Assembly: GCA_014904985.1 (NCBI GenBank)
Contig: MU129214.1
Coordinates: forward strand, 29,857-52,893
Direction of reading: 5' to 3'
DNA from: Hydnum rufescens UP504
Lineage: Eukaryota > Basidiomycota > Agaricomycetes > Cantharellales > Hydnaceae
DNA length: 23,037 nucleotides
In this document: positions 18,608 through 23,037 of the stretch, piece by piece
Position numbering within the stretch: position 1 is the first letter of the stretch
Layout: each line of letters opens with the position of its first letter
Made by a program: the position numbers and the translations under genes
Notes under the pieces: generated by a model
Told to the model about the DNA's origin: nothing
What the model saw: the letters and a program-made list of their open reading frames with translations, nothing else
Database searches by the model: none

Positions 18608-19894
18608 AGATGATATATCATTGACTACAGCTAGTCCATGTCCCATCCTATTCTCCACTGAACACCATACACATCTTGCAGAGTGTGATCAACAATTGAA
18701 GTGAACCAACCCAATGAATAACAACAGAAATACAGTCTCCCATCTGCACACTGGCTGAACCAGGTTTTGATTTGACAGTCATTGGAGCTCCCAACCCTTC
18801 TTCTATACCACTGTGATTGATCATCAATGTTCCTGTGACATAGCTTTGAAACTCCTTAAAAAATTGGGTTGGGTGCATTGGGACATTAGCACCAGCAATA
18901 TATTGTGGTATAATGGAGGCAGCAAGCTGGCAGATCTGGAATATGCAAAGAGAATAGATGATAAGATGAGTCATGACACAGATGGCAAGTCAAACTTGGT
19001 TTGTTATCTGGCGGCACACTGAATGTTTTTGACAGGGCACAATGCACTTCATGTCTGTCAAGGTTTCTGCACAAGGATTTCTTTTTGCTCCTCAACCTGC
19101 CCCCTCTGAGACTGCAGCTTCTGAGCCTTCAGACAACACCAAATACAACAAAGTATACAAAAGAATAGGCATGTCCCATTTGTTCATATTCACTTGCATG
19201 ACATTGAATCATTGTGGTAGGTGGCAGTTTGGGTTGTGTTTTACAGCAATTTCTGGGCACCCCAGCAATCAGATGCATCTCCCAATCTCAAAACCATTCA
19301 GCACCAACTTGACCAAGCCATGATCCTTTTCCCTTCTGTCATGGAGAGCACTTGCTGTTGTGATGCTTTCCAGTCCCATTTCCCCAGTATTTGTGAGGCA
19401 CTGGCTGGGGGACTACCAAACAAGAACAGCATCTACACTGACCTTGATTTTCTTCAGGAAGTCCTTATTGATCATTATACATTGGTTGAAGCCATGCTGC
19501 CACACTCTATTAACCCATCTACCTCCAAAGAGCAAATATACAAGGATTTTAGGGCCACTTTCATGTCATACCAGGAATCAGCATTTACTCTGGCTTTCAT
19601 TCCAGACCTCAAGTGAGAATTATTGGGGATGTTGAAACAGCCAAGGCCAGAAATGGCTAGTGACATAGGAGTCACCACTTGAAAGAGAAGGTAGTCATTG
19701 CAGTTACAAGAGATAGTTATATGGTAGGGGTGATTGGTCTAGTATCAGCACCATGGGGCATGTACATACATGTTATACTGCACATGCCCAACAACCCTGA
19801 CCTACTACAAGTACATCTGTCCTTTGATCCCCCCAGCAGTTCAGAGGTGCACAAATAATTCACAGCCAAGACACACACATCATGTCAGCCTTAG

Positions 19895-19968
19895 ATCTCC
19901 TTCAACAAGATCTAATTGATCATTATCCAAAGGTCAAGGGAATGCTACCACATTCTATTGTTTGTGAG
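19895..19968 (+). pseudogene. Second FunK1 C-terminal fragment
   Basis: The frame ALDLLQQDLIDHYPKVKG followed by MLPHSI is a diverged copy of the segment at about 19440-19510 in the main kinase pseudogene (DFLQEVLIDHYTLVEA, MLPHSI). Only about 24 codons remain. It sits immediately upstream of AB repeat copy 2, so a second kinase copy once lay here. Confidence 0.7.
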
Positions 19969-20270
19969 TGAAAAGGCTTGGCCCAGGATGAGAGGGGAAG
20001 AGAATGAGTCGCTAGAGTCATGATGGGTGAGGAATATCAGAACATCTTATAAAATCCCCAAGCCTGGTTGGCCAGGTCTGCAATACTCATCAGAAAGTGA
20101 ACCATGATGATCAAGTGCACAAGTTTAGGTTTCACAACACCTACTTGGCCATAATACAAAAGCAATATGTGGAGTCTAGTACCAGTTGGTGAATTTGATG
20201 ACTGTGATGGTGTCCATGGGTGAAATATTTGAGGTTTGATGGACTTGGGATCACTAATGGTTATGCAAAG
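19968..20270 (+). repeat. Dispersed AB repeat, copy 2 (B shortened)
   Basis: Block A at 19968-20125 matches 13570-13720, including TATAAAATCCCCAAG at 20048 and ATACTCATCAGAAAGTG. It is followed by a diverged B-like part with ACACCTACTTGG, TGTCCATGGGTGAAATATTTGAG and TTGGGATCACTA. Confidence 0.7.
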
Positions 20271-20924
20271 CCATGCATGCATGCTGTTGCTCACCAACTG
20301 ATTGCATTGATGTTCAGGGCCAGGGCCAAGTTTGACATTACAGGAGGTCACAGTTAGGAGTGGAAAGACATGTCAGTGGTGAACATGATGTACTCACCTT
20401 CTGGTTTGATCACTATTTTCAACCCATCTGAATCCACCAGCTGTGCATTCACTGCAATAAGCACAATATTATGGGATTCAGTGCAAGATATGGCACATAA
20501 GGATGTCCTGGATTCTGATGTTGGATATCATGGGGTTGATCACACACTTGCACACTGGGATCTAATGAAACATGTCAGATCCATGAGGAATGAATAGCAA
20601 TGAATCCACACTATGGTCACACCAGGTAGATCAACAAGCATCCAGACTAATACCAAATAAGGGGGGACATGGAATCCTAACCATGTGCTTAGTTTAGGAC
20701 ATGCTACTGGTGTTACCCAGTTTTAGTTCATTTCCTTCTCCCATTGTCTGGTGAGGGACTCAATGATGGCTTCACAACCATTGAAGAATGAGTCCTGGTT
20801 TTGTGGCATTGACTCAAGTTGTCTAGGAAGATTGGAATGAGCAAGGGGTGTGTGATGGGCAAACCTTGAGCACAACCTGGTACAATGTTTTTGCAAAGTG
20901 CCCCTTGGCACCTCCCCTGGGACT
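20271..20924. other. No recognisable gene
   Basis: Short frames on both strands, none recognisable. A minus-strand frame at 20723-20911 (FFNGCEAIIESL segment) might be a coding remnant. Confidence 0.3.
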
Positions 20925-21290
20925 GTCAGTGTAATTATGAGAGCAATAAGGGTTCAGCAGATTATGGGGATGAAGAAGGTGAGCTGGGGTGTAACAGTGT
21001 GTGAAGGATATCAGATTACTGGATGAAACCTAAGTGTTGTCAGTAAGGCTTGCCATACTGACCAGGAACAAAATTACTGTGGGCCACCTGACTAGTTCAA
21101 ACTTTATGATACCTACATAGTTGTAAATATAAGGGGCACAAAATTGGACCTGGATTGTCAGTCATATAGCTATAAGCAAAGGGTTCAAGCATGTATGAGG
21201 CAAGCTGCAGGTTGACTGGGTTGGGATGACTATCCACCATCCATGAAGCACTATTGTATGTTCCTGGCACTGAGAGATCATGCTGACATA
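20925..21290 (+). repeat. Dispersed AB repeat, copy 3 (B only)
   Basis: This matches block B of copy 1: GACTGTCAGTGT, CAGTAAGGCTTGC, ACTTTATGATACCTACA, AGTTGTAAATATAARGGGCA and GACTGGGTTGGGAT occur in the same order. Block A is absent, replaced by unrelated sequence. Confidence 0.8.
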
Positions 21291-21884
21291 TAGAGTGGGG
21301 TACTGAGTAGGCACTAATCATTGACATTGCAGGGCACAAGTGGTCTTTTGGTGGCTTCTGAATGACACACCCATATGAACTTTTGAAGCAACCATGCATT
21401 GTGTTGTGGCCAGCAATTCCTCTGACTTGTGACTCATTACTGCATGTGTGCAAGCCTGGAGGGGTGCCAAGCTTCTTTCATTCCTCAAGATGTCTAACCC
21501 ATCACCACCTCCTTCAGATCTCAGTACCCATTCATCCTTAGGGCACTCTGACCTATGCATCCTATGCCTAAATCTAACCTCCAAGCCACATCCATCTCCA
21601 CTGTATCTGATCATGACATGTCAATTGTTACTATGATATAGCAGTCTCACTCCAATGGTTAATCTGTGATGAGGGGTCTGAATTTGGCAATATACATATG
21701 CATCCAATATCTAACAATGAGTCTGGACCCCAAATAGGAAATGTAGGAAGTGGTGAATGCAATGATGATCATGTGTGAAGAACCAATCCTGAATTACTGG
21801 ATTACCAAACCAGCCTGGGAGAAAAGTGCCTGGATTAGCATTTGTATGGCACCACAGCACAAAAATTAAAGTACCCACATATTA
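21291..21884. other. No recognisable gene
   Basis: Nothing recognisable on either strand beyond short frames. Low in CpG like the rest of the interior. Confidence 0.35.
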
Positions 21885-22472
21885 TTATGCCAATTTGAGA
21901 GCTTTTACCTGACTGTGTGCAATGAGCCCAACAGCATGAATCACATGCACCAGCTCATCCATCCGCTCTGGACTGCCCATCTTGTGGATTGTGACAATGG
22001 ATGGTAGAGACGGATTGATAGGGAGCTTGAGAACCCTTTCAATCTCTGGGATGGTGTCTTCAGGTGAATGGCTGTTGAGAAATGTGATGTATTGCAGGCC
22101 TGGGAAGGTTTGCTCATAAAGTGAGTTGAGCACATTGAGCCTCTCCAGAACCTCCTGTGAGGTCACTTTGGTCACCTGCTCAGCCTGGCTCAAAGCAGAG
22201 AGCATCCCCTGCTTGCCTATCCATGGATGACAAGAGATGAAGAGTGCACAATCAGGTGGCAACCAAGTCTGGATTTGTCACAGGGAAGCTTTGATGACAT
22301 CATGATAAGATCAGGTTTGTTTGAAGGATGGATGTGTCAGGAGTTCTGTGAGCTCTGGGACAAGCTTGGTGAGGAGAATGGGGGTCAATTCAAACAGAAG
22401 AGACAAGATGACACCAAGGGAGGAGAGAAGACACAGCCTTGGGGTGAAATCCTGCCACTGGCTTAAGGACAT
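21885..22472 (-). pseudogene. OHCU decarboxylase (uric acid degradation), nearly intact pseudogene
   Basis: The enzyme decarboxylates 2-oxo-4-hydroxy-4-carboxy-5-ureidoimidazoline to S-allantoin in uric acid breakdown, after uricase and hydroxyisourate hydrolase. Reading from ATG at 22472 on the minus strand to TAA at 21885 gives 195 codons in one frame, a normal length for the family. Visible family segments are LFELTPILLTKLVPEL, CHPWIGKQ (normally HPRIG, near the active-site His), ALSQAEQ, LNSLYEQTFPGLQYITF and VGLIAHSQVKALKL. Two in-frame TGA codons at 22311-22313 and 22278-22280 sit where Arg CGA would fit, and HPRIG to HPWIG fits CGG to TGG. All three are C-to-T at CpG and no frameshift is present. 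It is intronless, so a retrocopy is possible. No ureide-pathway neighbour is present. Confidence 0.8.
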
Positions 22473-22780
22473 GGTGTCCTGAGAGGGGGGCTTTGAGCCT
22501 GAATTATTATTGCTGTATACAGGTCTTGTGGAGACAGGAGGGACCCAACACCCAGGTTGACAGCAGAATGACCCTATATCTAAGGTATGGGTACCACCTA
22601 TTGAGAATTGGAGTTTACAGTGCCAATCAATTTAGATACAAATTTGCTTCAAGCCATCCCTTCAACTTTGTTTTGGAGTCCTGCTCAAGTTGCCAGCCAT
22701 CCCCTCACCTCCCCATTGTGGTGGACACACTCCCTTGATCACAAAATGCTGATGGAAAATGTCATTTCTACATCCCTCAA
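22473..22780. other. Gene-free spacer
   Basis: Short plus-strand frame with no recognisable domain; it leads to the right inverted repeat. Confidence 0.4.
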
Positions 22781-23037
22781 CACCTAACACACCCTCAAAA
22801 AGGTACCTCTTAGGTGGGTTCCGGTTGCATTGGCCTTTGACCTAAGAGGTGGTTTTTATATAGGCACATCTAGGCAGTGTCTAAAGGTGTTCAAAAGATG
22901 AAAAAATTTTAAGTCCCTATAATAGGCGTGCCTATCTGTGCCCGCTGCAGGCACCACTCCAGGCTTTTTAACTATTTGATAGGCATTCTGGGGTTGATTT
23001 AGGCATGCCTAAATCAGTTGTGTCTAATGATGTCTAG
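22781..23037 (-). repeat. Right arm of 257-bp inverted repeat (continues past window)
   Basis: Reverse complement of 8512-8768. The inner edge is CACCTAAC at 22781. The hairpin arms ACCTCTTAGGT (22805-22815) and ACCTAAGAGGT (22840-22850), the TATA-like GGTTTTTATATAGG and TTTAGGCATGCCTAAA are all kept. The match is still running at the last base, so the repeat is longer than seen here and probably continues into 80-bp units. Confidence 0.9.

Larger units (their letters stand above)
17200..18843 (+). other. FunK1 intron inflated to 1.64 kb by insertions
   Basis: The donor GTATGC at 17200 follows MKALTDISTG and the acceptor ACATAG ends at 18843, before the codon remainder that gives ALKLLKKLGWVH. 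Joining them keeps frame exactly, so the insertions lie inside an original short intron. Contents: satellite cluster 2 (17358-17740), an LTR-like promoter region (about 17920-18260) and a 30-bp tandem repeat (18521-18607). Confidence 0.7.
14280..19616 (+). pseudogene. FunK1 fungal-type protein kinase, interrupted and mutated
   Basis: Three separated blocks carry the FunK1 architecture in order. Block 1 (14280-14968) has the N-terminal KMTSLRKLDW, FNEEPRDLARLAGKA, WVDIAFLCEYKREDG and IWSMQHIMRDD. Block 2 (about 16345-17199) has YGMTIENT, VVLKDIWINHD, RHFLTTVCHRDV and KTHYQIVFEEKGVTI. Block 3 (18844-19616) has LGWVHWDIS and KLADLEYAKRI (catalytic HRD and metal-binding regions), then HLHDIESLW and the C-terminal LPHSI segment. 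FunK1 proteins are predicted kinases expanded in Agaricomycetes. Lesions are frameshifts near 14350, 14604 and 19170; TGA at 16700 and 16706 where Arg CGA is expected; TAG at 19218 at a Trp position; and HRD changed to HWD. The gene is certainly inactive. It has ordinary introns, for example 16455-16504. Confidence 0.85.

Overview
This window reads as chromosomal DNA of a basidiomycete fungus, most likely an Agaricomycete. It carries short introns with GT...AG ends. Its recognisable genes are a CxC1-type KDZ (Kyakuja-Dileera-Zisupton) transposase, a FunK1 fungal-type protein kinase and a 2-oxo-4-hydroxy-4-carboxy-5-ureidoimidazoline (OHCU) decarboxylase. FunK1 kinases and CxC1-KDZ transposases are strongly expanded in Agaricomycetes. 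I found no intact gene: all three are broken, and most of the window is repeats and mobile-element debris.

Layout. 1-400 is a near-perfect foldback (MITE-like) palindrome. 590-1830 is an array of cassettes built from two hairpin families and fungal 3'-splice-site-like signals. 1918-2880 holds low-complexity DNA, a strong hairpin and a duplicated, structured 47-nt box. 2883-6738 is the KDZ transposase, still alignable end to end but carrying a stop and frameshifts. 6782-8551 is a series of tandem arrays: 22-bp palindromic units, then ~135-bp and ~75-bp repeats, then five 80-bp units. Many share the palindrome TAGRCATGYCTA. 8512-8768 and 22781-23037 are a 257-bp inverted-repeat pair enclosing about 14 kb.

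The enclosed 14 kb holds an LTR next to a polypurine tract, a decayed Pro/Gln/Ser-rich coding region, the FunK1 pseudogene (with an insertion between coding blocks, an intron inflated to 1.64 kb and ~160-bp satellite units in both), copies of a dispersed AB repeat on both sides of the kinase, and the OHCU decarboxylase pseudogene on the minus strand. This interior is extremely poor in CpG: I count none from 9489 to 11459. The stop codons in the kinase and decarboxylase are mostly CGA-to-TGA changes, which fits C-to-T decay of methylated CpG. The KDZ side of the window keeps many CpGs, so the two halves have different mutational histories.

The genes do not form a pathway. My best reading is a repeat-rich heterochromatic segment. 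The inverted repeats with palindromic arrays outside them could be the ends of a large composite transposon that has taken in host gene copies. They could also be two opposed copies of one repeat family; the sequence beyond 23037 would decide.
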